Positions 8,351 through 15,430 are shown, counted from the stretch's first letter. The stretch: DNA of 64,000 nucleotides from RGIG5612 sp045616165 (GCA_045616165.1 JAZLGF010000026.1:1-64000), one strand, 5' to 3'. Notes: a model not told the origin generated them from the letters alone. Translations and numbers: made by a program.

Positions 8351-8449
8351 TTACTTTGTATGCTCATCTATGTATTCCTTTCCAAGGGCTCTAATTATCA
8401 GTTGTTTACTTTTTCTTAGTTCTTTTAATGCAGCTTGGTTTTCTTTTTC
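8351..8449 (-). pseudogene. 3' remnant of the small coiled-coil gene
   Basis: In-frame match to the 3' end of the gene at 14429-14749: the codons read ENQAALKELRKSK, then IIRALGKEYIDEH and a stop, with only a few substitutions. The 5' part is missing and the copy runs straight into repeat element E3. It has no start codon of its own. Confidence 0.88.
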
Positions 8450-8456
8450 GTCGCAA

Positions 8457-8533
8457 CGGAGATGGTGGGATTCGCTCCGGCGGCTTAGCCGCCTTTCACG
8501 CCGCGTCAGCTGCTTCGTGCTCGCGCGTTCGAA
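8457..8533. repeat. Element E3 (truncated GC-rich element)
   Basis: Starts CGGAGATGGTGGGATTCG, the tRNA-Ser 3'-end sequence with one change, followed by the same GC-rich hairpin (GGCGGCTTAGCCGCC) and CACGCCGCGTCAGCTG stretch as E7 and E8. The right edge with GTTCGAATCC is lost at the junction with palindrome array B. Confidence 0.8.
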
Positions 8534-8768
8534 GCTTTCTTGGTTAAGAAAGCACTCGAAGCTTCCTTGGCTAAGAAAGTTTCCGCCAAAATGTCAAAAA
8601 CATGTATTAGCGGAAATAAAGTGGCGAAAAGTTTCCGCCGTTTTAAATAAATTGAATTTGGCGGAAATATTTCAGAAAAGTTTCCGCCAAATCATTGATT
8701 TTAAAAACGGCGGAAACTTTTCACTACTTTTTCTACGCCGATTTATGTTTTAGAGGTTTTGGCGGAAA
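8529..8768. repeat. Array of four imperfect palindromes (copy B)
   Basis: Two tandem 24-base leaders (8529-8552 and 8556-8579) precede hairpin units at 8580-8616, 8632-8667, 8681-8716 and 8731-8768, with the same TTTCCGCC/GGCGGAAA arms and roughly 100-base period as copy A. The first two units and the leader are close to copy A. Later units have changed loops, and the last has a mismatch in its left arm. Confidence 0.83.
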
Positions 8769-8840
8769 CTTTTTAAAATTTTTGTCATGTTCCAGAATGC
8801 AAACAAAGAATAACTATATGAAATTTAGGGCACGAAAAAA

Positions 8841-8863
8841 AGAAGGAGCTACTAGCTCCTTCT
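8841..8863 (-). terminator. Terminator-like hairpin
   Basis: AGAAGGAGC, five-base loop, GCTCCTTCT, with a run of A at 8835-8840 that reads as T on the minus strand. It adjoins the tRNA-Ser-end copy at 8874. Confidence 0.6.
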
Positions 8864-8873
8864 TCTTCGTGCA

Positions 8874-9002
8874 CGGAGAGGGTGGGATTCGCTCCGGCGG
8901 CTTAGCCGCCTTTCACGCCGGCCTTCGGCGCGAACGCGTCACTGGCGCGTCCGCTTCCGTCGCAGCTAACGCTGCTCCTCCCTCGGCGTTCGAATCCTAC
9001 CT
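8874..9002. repeat. Element E4 (GC-rich, tRNA-Ser-end-like edges)
   Basis: Begins CGGAGAGGGTGGGATTCG and ends GTTCGAATCCTACC, an inverted near-copy of the beginning. The interior starts with the same GGCGGCTTAGCCGCC hairpin as E3, E7 and E8, then has a longer GC-rich insert with GGCCTTCGGC. No open frame of note. Confidence 0.8.
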
Positions 9003-9022
9003 ATCCTATTTGGTCGCACAAA

Positions 9023-9045
9023 AAAAGATGCCACCGGCATCTTTT
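9023..9045 (-). terminator. Duplicate of the tRNA-Ser terminator
   Basis: AAAAGATGCC, loop ACC, GGCATCTTTT. The stretch from about 9013 to 9073 matches the region just past the tRNA-Ser gene (15296-15356) including the tRNA 3' end, so this is a copied tRNA terminator. Confidence 0.8.
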
Positions 9046-9055
9046 CTCGTGCGAA

Positions 9056-9183
9056 CGGAGAGGGTGGGATTCGAAAAATACCCACCCTCAAAGAATGTTT
9101 AATTATCAAGGTTTTTTCGAGCAACTTTTTAAAAAAACCACAAAAAAACCAGAAAACTAGGAAAGGAGAATGAGCCACCTCTA
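9056..9183. repeat. Element E5
   Basis: Starts CGGAGAGGGTGGGATTCG; GAGGGTGGG pairs with CCCACCCTC at 9081-9089 to make a hairpin. It then has AATGTTTAATTATCAAGG and poly-A stretches shared with E2, and ends GAGCCACCTCTA at 9172-9183. It lies just downstream of the Phd/ParE pair. Confidence 0.8.
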
Positions 9184-9327
9184 ATATTTCAATATTTTTC
9201 ATTATATTTAGAGACCAAAATCATAATCACCTGCTCCTCAATTGCCTATATTGGAGCATTTGGATTATATCAATACTGATAAAACATACGTGATATTGTC
9301 CCTCAAAAGGTTAAAATAAAATAGTAC

Positions 9328-9657
9328 TCAAATAATATCCTTTATGTTGCGTTTGTTATATAAGACCCTTCTAACTTCCATAATCTTTTTTTCGGGAACA
9401 TCATCAATAACAACATAAAAGACAATAAAATTACGGATGTTAATATTGTAGTATTTGTATCTGAACTCATATGCGGATTTATATGGCTTAAAACTATCTG
9501 CTACAGGCAGTCGTTCATCTATTGCTACAAAAATATCATCGATAAGTCTGTCTGCAGCATCTGGGTTTTTAAGTTCATATGAAATATAATCCGTTATCTC
9601 GCCTAGGTCATCATAGAACATAGGCAAAAATGTCAATTCAAAATTATCTTGCAGCAT
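9328..9657 (-). CDS. RelE/ParE-superfamily toxin
   Basis: A 109-residue type II toxin. The pattern LTFLPMFYDDLGEITDYI, then ADRLIDDI, then FRYKYYNINIRNFIVFYVV and a C-terminal EVRRVLYNKRN is characteristic of the ParE/RelE fold: two helices packed on a small sheet with a basic C-terminal strand. ParE members poison gyrase and RelE members cut mRNA on ribosomes; sequence alone does not decide which. It overlaps the antitoxin gene by 14 bases, the usual arrangement. The pair lies between island repeats. Confidence 0.88.
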   Translation of the reverse strand: MLQDNFELTFLPMFYDDLGEITDYISYELKNPDAADRLIDDIFVAIDERLPVADSFKPYKSAYEFRYKYYNINIRNFIVFYVVIDDVPEKKIMEVRRVLYNKRNIKDII

Positions 9658-9907
9658 CTATTCTCTCCTTAAGCATGCTGTACACTTCATCTCTTGAATA
9701 ACGGGAATCGTCTTGCTGAGCTGCAATCTCTGCTTCCATAAGTGCACTATCGATGTTATTAGTCATACGAGAATATTCCTCCAGACTGAGCACAACCATT
9801 GTTCCATAACCATTCTTAGTAAGGAATACAGGATTTCCAGTATTTACTATTTTCTCAATATCAGCAAACTTGTTTCTAAGATCTGAGACAGGTTTTATCT
9901 GAATCAT
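9644..9907 (-). CDS. Phd/YefM-family antitoxin
   Basis: An 87-residue antitoxin. Residues 1-55 match the Phd/YefM DNA-binding fold (PVSDLRNKFADIEKIV, PVFLTKNGYGTMVVLSLEEY) and the C-terminal acidic helix (EAEIAAQQDDSRYSRDEV) would wrap the toxin. The start is supported by AAAGGAG eight bases upstream. Expected to repress its own promoter with the toxin as co-repressor, by family. Confidence 0.9.
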   Translation of the reverse strand: MIQIKPVSDLRNKFADIEKIVNTGNPVFLTKNGYGTMVVLSLEEYSRMTNNIDSALMEAEIAAQQDDSRYSRDEVYSMLKERIDAAR

Positions 9908-9933
9908 CTTGTTTTTCTCCTTTTATCATTATT

Positions 9934-9962
9934 TTATCTGTATTTTATCATAATAATGTCAA
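9934..9962 (-). promoter_or_regulatory. Promoter of the Phd/ParE pair
   Basis: TTGACA (9957-9962), 17-base spacer, AGATAA (9934-9939). Two ATGATAAAA repeats lie across the spacer and the leader and could be antitoxin binding sites. Confidence 0.5.
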
Positions 9963-10023
9963 AAATCAAACTAAACTGTTTAATCAAATTTGACTAAATG
10001 AACGTTATTTTGCGAAAATAAAA

Positions 10024-10039
10024 GAATGAGCCACCTCTA
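10024..10039. repeat. Element E6 (isolated right edge)
   Basis: Sixteen bases, GAATGAGCCACCTCTA, identical to the right edges of E1, E2 and E5, 18 bases beyond the helicase stop codon. No left half is present. Confidence 0.7.
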
Positions 10040-10056
10040 AAAAATATAATCCATTA

Positions 10057-12993
10057 TTATAATAACATTTCCAACAGTTCTGCTGCAATATCGTGATTTT
10101 TCACTCTAATAAGATTATCCCAAGCATCTGGCTTACCCAACAGGTTAGCTCCTCCATGCCAAACTAGTTCATCATCAATCACCGCAAAACGTTCATTAAT
10201 TTCTTCTTTTGTTTCAACATATATGCCTGCATCTGTTAACATCTTAATTGCAATAAGATGATTATCTGCACTTCCCATTAAGATATTGTCTGCATCCATC
10301 GTAATAATTGTTACTTCTACTCCTGCCTCTTGACGTGCCTTCACCAAAAGAATAAATCTATTTATTTTATCCCATTCAAGTTGAGAGCTAGAAATAACAA
10401 TATTCTTATTAGCTTCCACTATATCTCTTTCAAACACATCAACATAATTCATTGAATCATATATCGCATTTACTTTTTGTTTATCTAAAACAAAATCCGT
10501 TACAACATCAAATCCAATTTTTTTATATGTTCTTAATCTACTAGTATACATATTATCAAAAAATCTTATATGCGAATCTACATAATCATATACTATAACT
10601 TCTTTTTTCCCTTCATAATCACGATTTAATCTACCAACATATTGTTCAACTTTTGAAGGGTCTGATACTGGAGCAGCTAGCATTAAAGTATCCAGTCTAG
10701 GAAAATTAAATCCTTCTCCAATTTTTTGTGCTGTTGCAACTAAAATCAAACTTTCCTCTTTAGAAGTGTTTTGTAGCTCATTTATTATTCTTTGATTTTC
10801 TTTATCTGTATTATCACCATATAAAAGACAAACATGTTCAGCAAAATTTTGTAAATTCTCGAATAATAATTTAGCCTGATCCTTTTGCCTTGTAAGAATT
10901 AACGGTGTTCTCCCTTTATTAATGCATTCCTTAACATCTTCTATTATCATATTGTTTCTAACTTGATTGTTTGAAACAAGTGCATATGCTGCACTAATGT
11001 CATTCCTACTCTCGTTGTTTCCTATCAGTCTCGTATATCTAGGATAAATATAATGCCCTATATTTTGTTGCTCAGCTCTTTGTTTTGCAGTAAAACTATG
11101 TCTTATAGGTCCAATTAACATATATATTATTTTCTCTAATTCATCGCTACGCTTTGGTGTTGCCGATACCCCATATACATATCTAGCATTAACCCTTTGA
11201 AGAACATCTATTGAAGAGGTTGATGCTCCGTGATGACATTCATCCATAATTACCATTCCATATGATTTTAATAATTCTTCATATTCACTTTTTCCAGCAA
11301 GCGATTGAATCATCGCAATATCAACTATACCCGAAAGTGTATTTTTGCCTCCATGCAAGATTCCTATAACACTATCTCTTATTTTTTCTTTGCCACCTTT
11401 TGTTAAATACTTTGGCAATTCTTCATCAATATCAAGAAAAGTTTTTAGTTCTTCAACCCATTGATTTAATAAATCTTTATTTTGTATTAATATCAATGTA
11501 CTTACTTTTCTTTTTGCAATCAAATAACTACAGACAACAGTTTTTCCAAAAGCCGTAGCTGCACTTAATATTCCATTATCGTAATGAAGCAAAGTCTCTA
11601 TGGCCTCATTTTGTTCTGCTTTTAATTTTCCAATAAAACTTATACGTAATGGTCGTCCTTTAGACCTAATATCCCCAATATCATACGGTATTCCTGATTC
11701 GTTACACTTTTCTTCAATCTTATCTCTTAATCCACGTGGCAATTTGATATATCCATTTACATCTTTTCCCATATATACAGTAGAATAATTATAATAGTTA
11801 GAATATCCTAACCTTTTATTCTTGTAAAAAATAGGATTATCAAATGCTGCCATGCTCCTGATTTGATTTTGAATATGCGGTGTCAGATTTAATGTATCAA
11901 CATATATCCCATCGCCCATGGTAATATGTATTTTGCCTGATACGTCCATTGGATTGAATTTGTCATTTCTTTTCCACGGTTTAGGCCTTTTGTCAATTTG
12001 ATTAAAAGAAAGTTGCCCCATAGAAAGAGCCAACTCTGAATTCCATTTAATAATATAATTTTGAATTTCGTTTAAGGAATACTTTGGTGTTTGATTTAAT
12101 AAAATATCCCATTGATTAGGATAGGCATTCCAGTTTTCGTCAACAAATGCACTATTTCCATTTTTTAATGCTTGTCCCTGAAGTGGTAGCGCTATTAAAT
12201 TACCTATTCCACTTGATGTGTCCTGTGAAGGATACATTCTGTCATAAAAATGAAAGGTTTTTAAATTTATTGAAGCGGCACCTTTATTTAAAAGCATGTA
12301 TCCAAAATTTCTTGCTATCGAAGCAGATATTTTATTCTTAAAAAATATCCATACATGTGCGCCTTTACCAGACCTAGACCTCTCTACCAATGGAACTATC
12401 CCATTTTTTATACACATGAGTCTAAGTGCATCTACTTCCTCATGCCATTCTTCATCGGTATTGGCAAAATCTGTTTTTTCTGCATCTTTTGCGTGATTGT
12501 CAAAATCAAAAACTATAAATCTACATGTTGCATCAGCAAGTAGTGGGTATATTCCGATTACATCTGTTCCGTCTTCTTTATATCCCAATAAATGTCTTTT
12601 AACAATTTCTACTGAAAGCCTACTCCAATTTTTGTTTTCGCACTCATCGCATTTAATTTTTCCACCATTATAGGCGGGACATAATTCATTCCATCTGTTT
12701 GAACATTGAGGATAATAATTTCCATTTTTAGCCCTTTTAGCATAAACGTCTTCTCTTCCCCAAAACATACTAAAAAACAATTTTACCTGTTTATCATCTA
12801 TAAAATGTGATTGTATTCTTGAGCCTTGATCCAAATCATATTCTTCTTTTTTTATAATTTTTTCCGTAAAAAAATCATCAACTTCAAAAGGTATTCCTGC
12901 CCTTTGAAGTTGAGACTTCAACATGTTATTTTCTTTTTGCAAACTTCTTACCAATTTGCGCAAAGATTCTTTGTTATATTCTTCTATGTTCAT
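10057..12993 (-). CDS. TOTE-type archaeo-eukaryotic primase fused to SF2 helicase and PLD-like domain
   Basis: A 978-residue defence-type protein. Residues 1-35 look coiled-coil. Cysteines 97, 105, 115 and 118 form a likely zinc site. Residues about 150-275 carry archaeo-eukaryotic primase motifs: FDFDNH (acidic residues 163, 165) and SGKGAHVW (His213), as in the AEP domain of TOTE conflict systems. Residues about 455-850 are a superfamily 2 helicase: AATAFGKT (478-485), DECHH (584-588), SATPKR (610-615) and QYVGRLNR (784-791). Residues about 855-978 resemble the phospholipase-D-like tail of these helicases, but NERFAVID stands where an active PLD has HxK, so nuclease activity there is doubtful. 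The start (ATG 12993) overlaps the previous stop as TAATG, so translation is probably coupled. A truncated copy of its 3' end lies at 6289. Confidence 0.88.
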   Translation of the reverse strand: MNIEEYNKESLRKLVRSLQKENNMLKSQLQRAGIPFEVDDFFTEKIIKKEEYDLDQGSRIQSHFIDDKQVKLFFSMFWGREDVYAKRAKNGNYYPQCSNRWNELCPAYNGGKIKCDECENKNWSRLSVEIVKRHLLGYKEDGTDVIGIYPLLADATCRFIVFDFDNHAKDAEKTDFANTDEEWHEEVDALRLMCIKNGIVPLVERSRSGKGAHVWIFFKNKISASIARNFGYMLLNKGAASINLKTFHFYDRMYPSQDTSSGIGNLIALPLQGQALKNGNSAFVDENWNAYPNQWDILLNQTPKYSLNEIQNYIIKWNSELALSMGQLSFNQIDKRPKPWKRNDKFNPMDVSGKIHITMGDGIYVDTLNLTPHIQNQIRSMAAFDNPIFYKNKRLGYSNYYNYSTVYMGKDVNGYIKLPRGLRDKIEEKCNESGIPYDIGDIRSKGRPLRISFIGKLKAEQNEAIETLLHYDNGILSAATAFGKTVVCSYLIAKRKVSTLILIQNKDLLNQWVEELKTFLDIDEELPKYLTKGGKEKIRDSVIGILHGGKNTLSGIVDIAMIQSLAGKSEYEELLKSYGMVIMDECHHGASTSSIDVLQRVNARYVYGVSATPKRSDELEKIIYMLIGPIRHSFTAKQRAEQQNIGHYIYPRYTRLIGNNESRNDISAAYALVSNNQVRNNMIIEDVKECINKGRTPLILTRQKDQAKLLFENLQNFAEHVCLLYGDNTDKENQRIINELQNTSKEESLILVATAQKIGEGFNFPRLDTLMLAAPVSDPSKVEQYVGRLNRDYEGKKEVIVYDYVDSHIRFFDNMYTSRLRTYKKIGFDVVTDFVLDKQKVNAIYDSMNYVDVFERDIVEANKNIVISSSQLEWDKINRFILLVKARQEAGVEVTIITMDADNILMGSADNHLIAIKMLTDAGIYVETKEEINERFAVIDDELVWHGGANLLGKPDAWDNLIRVKNHDIAAELLEMLL

Positions 12994-14351
12994 TATTTTT
13001 TTCTTTTAATCTTCCAATAACCTTTACGGTCGGACCCAACTCTTTCAATCAATCCTTTTTCTTTCAAGGATTTCAAGTACATAGTTACCGATACGCGGCT
13101 CACATTCAACTTGTCCGCAATCTGTTGTGATGTATAACCAGGATCTTCTAAAATCAACTTGAAAGTCTCTCGTTCCTTATCAGATAACTTATCAGATAAC
13201 TTATCAGATAAATTGCTATTCATCTTATCAGTCATTCTTACAATTCTATCTTCTGGTCCGGTAAATTTTATCATAATATCCCCCGAATGAACTGTATATT
13301 CGGGCACTGGCAGACCATCAGCTGTGCAAGCATTACAAATTTTTTCGATACCACGTCCCCAGCTCTCGATAAATCCAGCAAAATAAAAGACTGATGCTAC
13401 ATTTGGATTATAAGGTCTTGACGCATGTTTTTGCATTAAATTCTCCTGCGTCCAATCTTCCGGAAGACTTCCTATATTTGCTATATAAAGTTTATCTTCA
13501 TACACACTAATCTGAATCGGTATGCCAGATTGATACTGTTTGTGGCAGATTGCATTCAACAGCGCTTCTCGCAAAGCCTCTTTTGGTACAAAATATTTTT
13601 CGATTCGTTGGATGCCTTCATAAGTAATCTTAGCTTTCATATATTTCAAATAAATCAAATCAATTGACTTATCAACTTGTTCTAATAATGAACCATGAAT
13701 TTCATCTTGATATAAAAGATCAGCATCATTTTCAAAATATCCAATCTTTAAATATGCACCAAGTTGATACTTTTCTGGATCCTTACTGAATAATAGCATC
13801 GCCGCATTTGTTAGATAATCACCATTTATTAAATGTAACTTATCCAAAAGTACTTCTTTTGATTCTTCCAAAAGTGTCGAATCTATCCTACCTTTCTTTG
13901 CAGCAAGTTTCTTGAATTTTAAGACCGCATCATCATCAACATCTTCTATTTTGAATGCTGGCATTGGAGAATTATCCCATGTTGAACCATGTTTTCTTAA
14001 AAGGAATGCCTCAAGTGCGGGCCCTGTCAAAATCTGTTTTGTACTTCCACTGCGATAATGATAAACACCCTTATAAGGAATTCCTACTGGATAAGGAGGC
14101 ACATCAATTTCAATATATTCTTTCTCCCCTTCAATCAAAAGATTGATATCAACAATAATTCCCATCGTGTCTCGGACTTTATTTGGAATTTCTTCAAGCA
14201 ATCTTTTAGAATTACTTATTCCAACAACAGTTCCATCATCATCGCACCCGATATATATCCTGCCACCTTGTGCATTGGCAAAACCACAAATCCATTTCAA
14301 ATATTCATCTCTCCAAGATTCTTTCCATTCAATATTCTGATTTTCCGCCAT
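12993..14351 (-). CDS. AlbA_2 (Schlafen-type) ATP-binding protein with winged helix
   Basis: A 452-residue protein with an N-terminal AlbA_2/Schlafen domain (EWKESW at 8-13, then FANAQGGRIYIG), a central GHKL-type ATPase region of the HATPase_c_4 kind (EALLNAICHKQY as the N-box, later GRGIEKI), and a C-terminal winged helix (TSQQIADKLNVSRVSV). Before the winged helix LSDK occurs three times in tandem, encoded by near-perfect 12-base repeats. ATG 14351 with GGAGG is preferred over a GTG at 14363. Such proteins are often called transcriptional regulators, and several occur in phage-defence loci. It is coupled to the helicase gene and probably part of the same system. Its nucleic-acid target is unknown. 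Confidence 0.85.
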   Translation of the reverse strand: MAENQNIEWKESWRDEYLKWICGFANAQGGRIYIGCDDDGTVVGISNSKRLLEEIPNKVRDTMGIIVDINLLIEGEKEYIEIDVPPYPVGIPYKGVYHYRSGSTKQILTGPALEAFLLRKHGSTWDNSPMPAFKIEDVDDDAVLKFKKLAAKKGRIDSTLLEESKEVLLDKLHLINGDYLTNAAMLLFSKDPEKYQLGAYLKIGYFENDADLLYQDEIHGSLLEQVDKSIDLIYLKYMKAKITYEGIQRIEKYFVPKEALREALLNAICHKQYQSGIPIQISVYEDKLYIANIGSLPEDWTQENLMQKHASRPYNPNVASVFYFAGFIESWGRGIEKICNACTADGLPVPEYTVHSGDIMIKFTGPEDRIVRMTDKMNSNLSDKLSDKLSDKERETFKLILEDPGYTSQQIADKLNVSRVSVTMYLKSLKEKGLIERVGSDRKGYWKIKRKK

Positions 14352-14428
14352 TATATCCTCCACTGGTTACTTATATTTGCCTAATTATTATAACATGTTT
14401 TAAATGTGCTTTATGATTAATCTAAAAC

Positions 14429-14749
14429 TTACTGTATATGCTCATCTATGTATTCCTTTCCAAGAGCTCTAATTATCTGTTTTTTACTTTTTCTTAGTTC
14501 TTTTAATGCAGCTTGGTTTTCTTTTCGTTTTTGGATTTGTTTCTTTAATAAATCCAGTTCTTCAGGTTTTATATAGCGACTTATTACTTTGTCATTTTCT
14601 CGATACATTAAATAATTATATTGTTTATTCGCAATATTTTTTATTTGGATTGATCCTTTTGGTAATTGTTCTTGTTCAATAAGAATAGCTTTTTCTATTC
14701 TTATTGAGCGTTCATATTCTTCAAGCATTACTTCTTCTATAACTGACAT
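14429..14749 (-). CDS. Small coiled-coil protein, first gene of the TOTE module
   Basis: A 106-residue charged protein I cannot place in a named family. Predicted helices, EVMLEEYERSIRIEKA and EELDLLKKQIQKRKENQ, flank a short central segment with GSIQIKNIANKQYNYLMYREN, which looks like a small beta-hairpin. Start ATG 14749 is chosen over an upstream TTG, though the ribosome site is weak. It is the first gene after a strong promoter and a perfect inverted repeat, 77 bases ahead of the AlbA_2 gene. An antitoxin-like or regulatory subunit is possible but unproven. A 3' fragment of a second copy lies at 8351. Confidence 0.7.
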   Translation of the reverse strand: MSVIEEVMLEEYERSIRIEKAILIEQEQLPKGSIQIKNIANKQYNYLMYRENDKVISRYIKPEELDLLKKQIQKRKENQAALKELRKSKKQIIRALGKEYIDEHIQ

Positions 14750-14750
14750 G

Positions 14751-14819
14751 TTAACCAACTTTCTTTAGAGATATTTAATTTGTTGGTTAAATGATAATCC
14801 ACTAAATAAATTTTGTCAA
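14751..14819 (-). promoter_or_regulatory. Promoter and operator-like inverted repeat of the TOTE module
   Basis: Minus-strand TTGACA (14814-14819), 17-base spacer, TATCAT (14791-14796). Immediately downstream lies a perfect 9-base inverted repeat, TTAACCAAC (14751-14759) and GTTGGTTAA (14782-14790). It occupies the transcript start and leader, a classic repressor position. It could instead fold as a leader hairpin. Confidence 0.7.
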
Positions 14820-14828
14820 ATGAATATT

Positions 14829-14921
14829 GAGGGTGGGATTCGCTCCGGCGGCTTAGCCGCCTTTCACGCCGCGTCAGCTGCTTCGTGCTCGCGCACTCGC
14901 ATCTTCCCTGTTCGAATCCTA
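14829..14921. repeat. Element E7
   Basis: GAGGGTGGGATTCG at the left and GTTCGAATCCTA at the right frame a GC-rich core nearly identical to E8 (GGCGGCTTAGCCGCC hairpin, CAGCTGCTTCG, CACTCGCATCTTCC). It sits just upstream of the TOTE module promoter. Confidence 0.82.
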
Positions 14922-14922
14922 T

Positions 14923-15113
14923 TTTCTCCGCCAAAATGAAAAAAATGAAATCGGCGGAGAAAAACACGCTATATTTCTACGCCAAATTAAAAAATCGAGA
15001 ATTGGCGGAGAAAAACAACAAATTTCTCCGCCAAAATGAAAAAAATAAAATCGGCGGAGAAAAACATGCTATATTTCTACGCCAAATTAAAAAATCGAGA
15101 ATTGGCGGAGAAA
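14923..15113. repeat. Array of four imperfect palindromes (copy C)
   Basis: Units at 14923-14962, 14974-15013, 15023-15062 and 15074-15113. Arms are TTTCTCCGCC/GGCGGAGAAA or TTTCTACGCCAA/TTGGCGGAGAAA, alternating. The period is exactly 100 and the second pair is almost identical to the first. Same design as copies A and B with different arms. Confidence 0.88.
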
Positions 15114-15150
15114 TCCACTTAGCTGATGCAAATATTTCGATGCATGCAAA

Positions 15151-15175
15151 AACAGAAGCCTTCATAGACTCCTGT
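15151..15175 (-). terminator. Terminator-like hairpin beside E8
   Basis: On the minus strand ACAGGAGTC pairs with GGCTTCTGT (two G-U pairs) and is followed by TTTTT. Counterpart of the hairpin at 4115-4140. Confidence 0.55.
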
Positions 15176-15186
15176 TTCAAAATTCA

Positions 15187-15289
15187 CGGAGAGGGTGGGA
15201 TTCGCTCCGGCGGCTTAGCCGCCTTTCACGCCGCGTCAGCTGCTTCGTGCTCGCGCACTCGCATCTTCCTTGTTCGAATCCCACCTCTG
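15187..15289. repeat. Element E8 (best-preserved copy)
   Basis: Begins CGGAGAGGGTGGGATTCG and ends GTTCGAATCCCACCTCTG, so its two ends are inverted copies of the tRNA-Ser T-arm and acceptor sequence. The GC-rich core between them forms a GGCGGCTTAGCCGCC hairpin. It lies 50 bases past the tRNA-Ser 3' end. Confidence 0.85.
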
Positions 15290-15305
15290 AATCTGGTCGC
15301 ACAAA

Positions 15306-15328
15306 AAAAGATGCCACCGGCATCTTTT
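15306..15328 (-). terminator. Terminator of the tRNA-Ser gene
   Basis: AAAAGATGCC, loop of three, GGCATCTTTT, then a T-run on the minus strand. It starts 10 bases past the tRNA 3' end. Confidence 0.85.
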
Positions 15329-15338
15329 CTCGTGCGAA

Positions 15339-15424
15339 CGGAGAGGGTGGGATTCGAACCCACGTGCCCTTGCGGACAAACGGTTTTCAAGACCGCCTCG
15401 TTATGACCACTTCGATACCACTCC
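15339..15424 (-). tRNA. tRNA-Ser (anticodon UGA)
   Basis: 86 bases on the minus strand. The anticodon arm is GCGGT-CTTGAAA-ACCGT (anticodon TGA), there is a long variable arm (GTCCGCAAGGGC) as in class II tRNAs, and the T arm is GTGGG-TTCGAAT-CCCAC. The acceptor arm GGAGTGG/CCTCTCC has one T-T mismatch at the fifth pair. CCA is not encoded. The mismatch is notable because every repeat copy in the island carries the same CTCTCC ending rather than the pairing CACTCC, so the 3' half may have been replaced by an incoming element. Confidence 0.93.
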
Positions 15425-15430
15425 GAATTG

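Larger units (their letters stand above)
3850..15424. other. Accessory (defence) island ending at tRNA-Ser
   Basis: The stretch from the first palindrome array to the tRNA-Ser gene holds only accessory genes, all on the minus strand: AbiE pair 1, AbiE pair 2, a Phd/ParE pair and a TOTE-helicase module. Long repeat-filled gaps separate them. Copies of the last 18 bases of the tRNA-Ser gene recur at 15187, 14829, 9056, 8874, 8457, 5996 and 4151. No integrase or transposase gene is visible. The left boundary is uncertain. This is my inference from the repeats and gene content, not a recognised named element. Confidence 0.5.

Noticed and set aside
4151..15289. The island as an integron cassette array
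   Set aside because: No integron integrase is present, and the element edges match a tRNA 3' end, not attC core sites.
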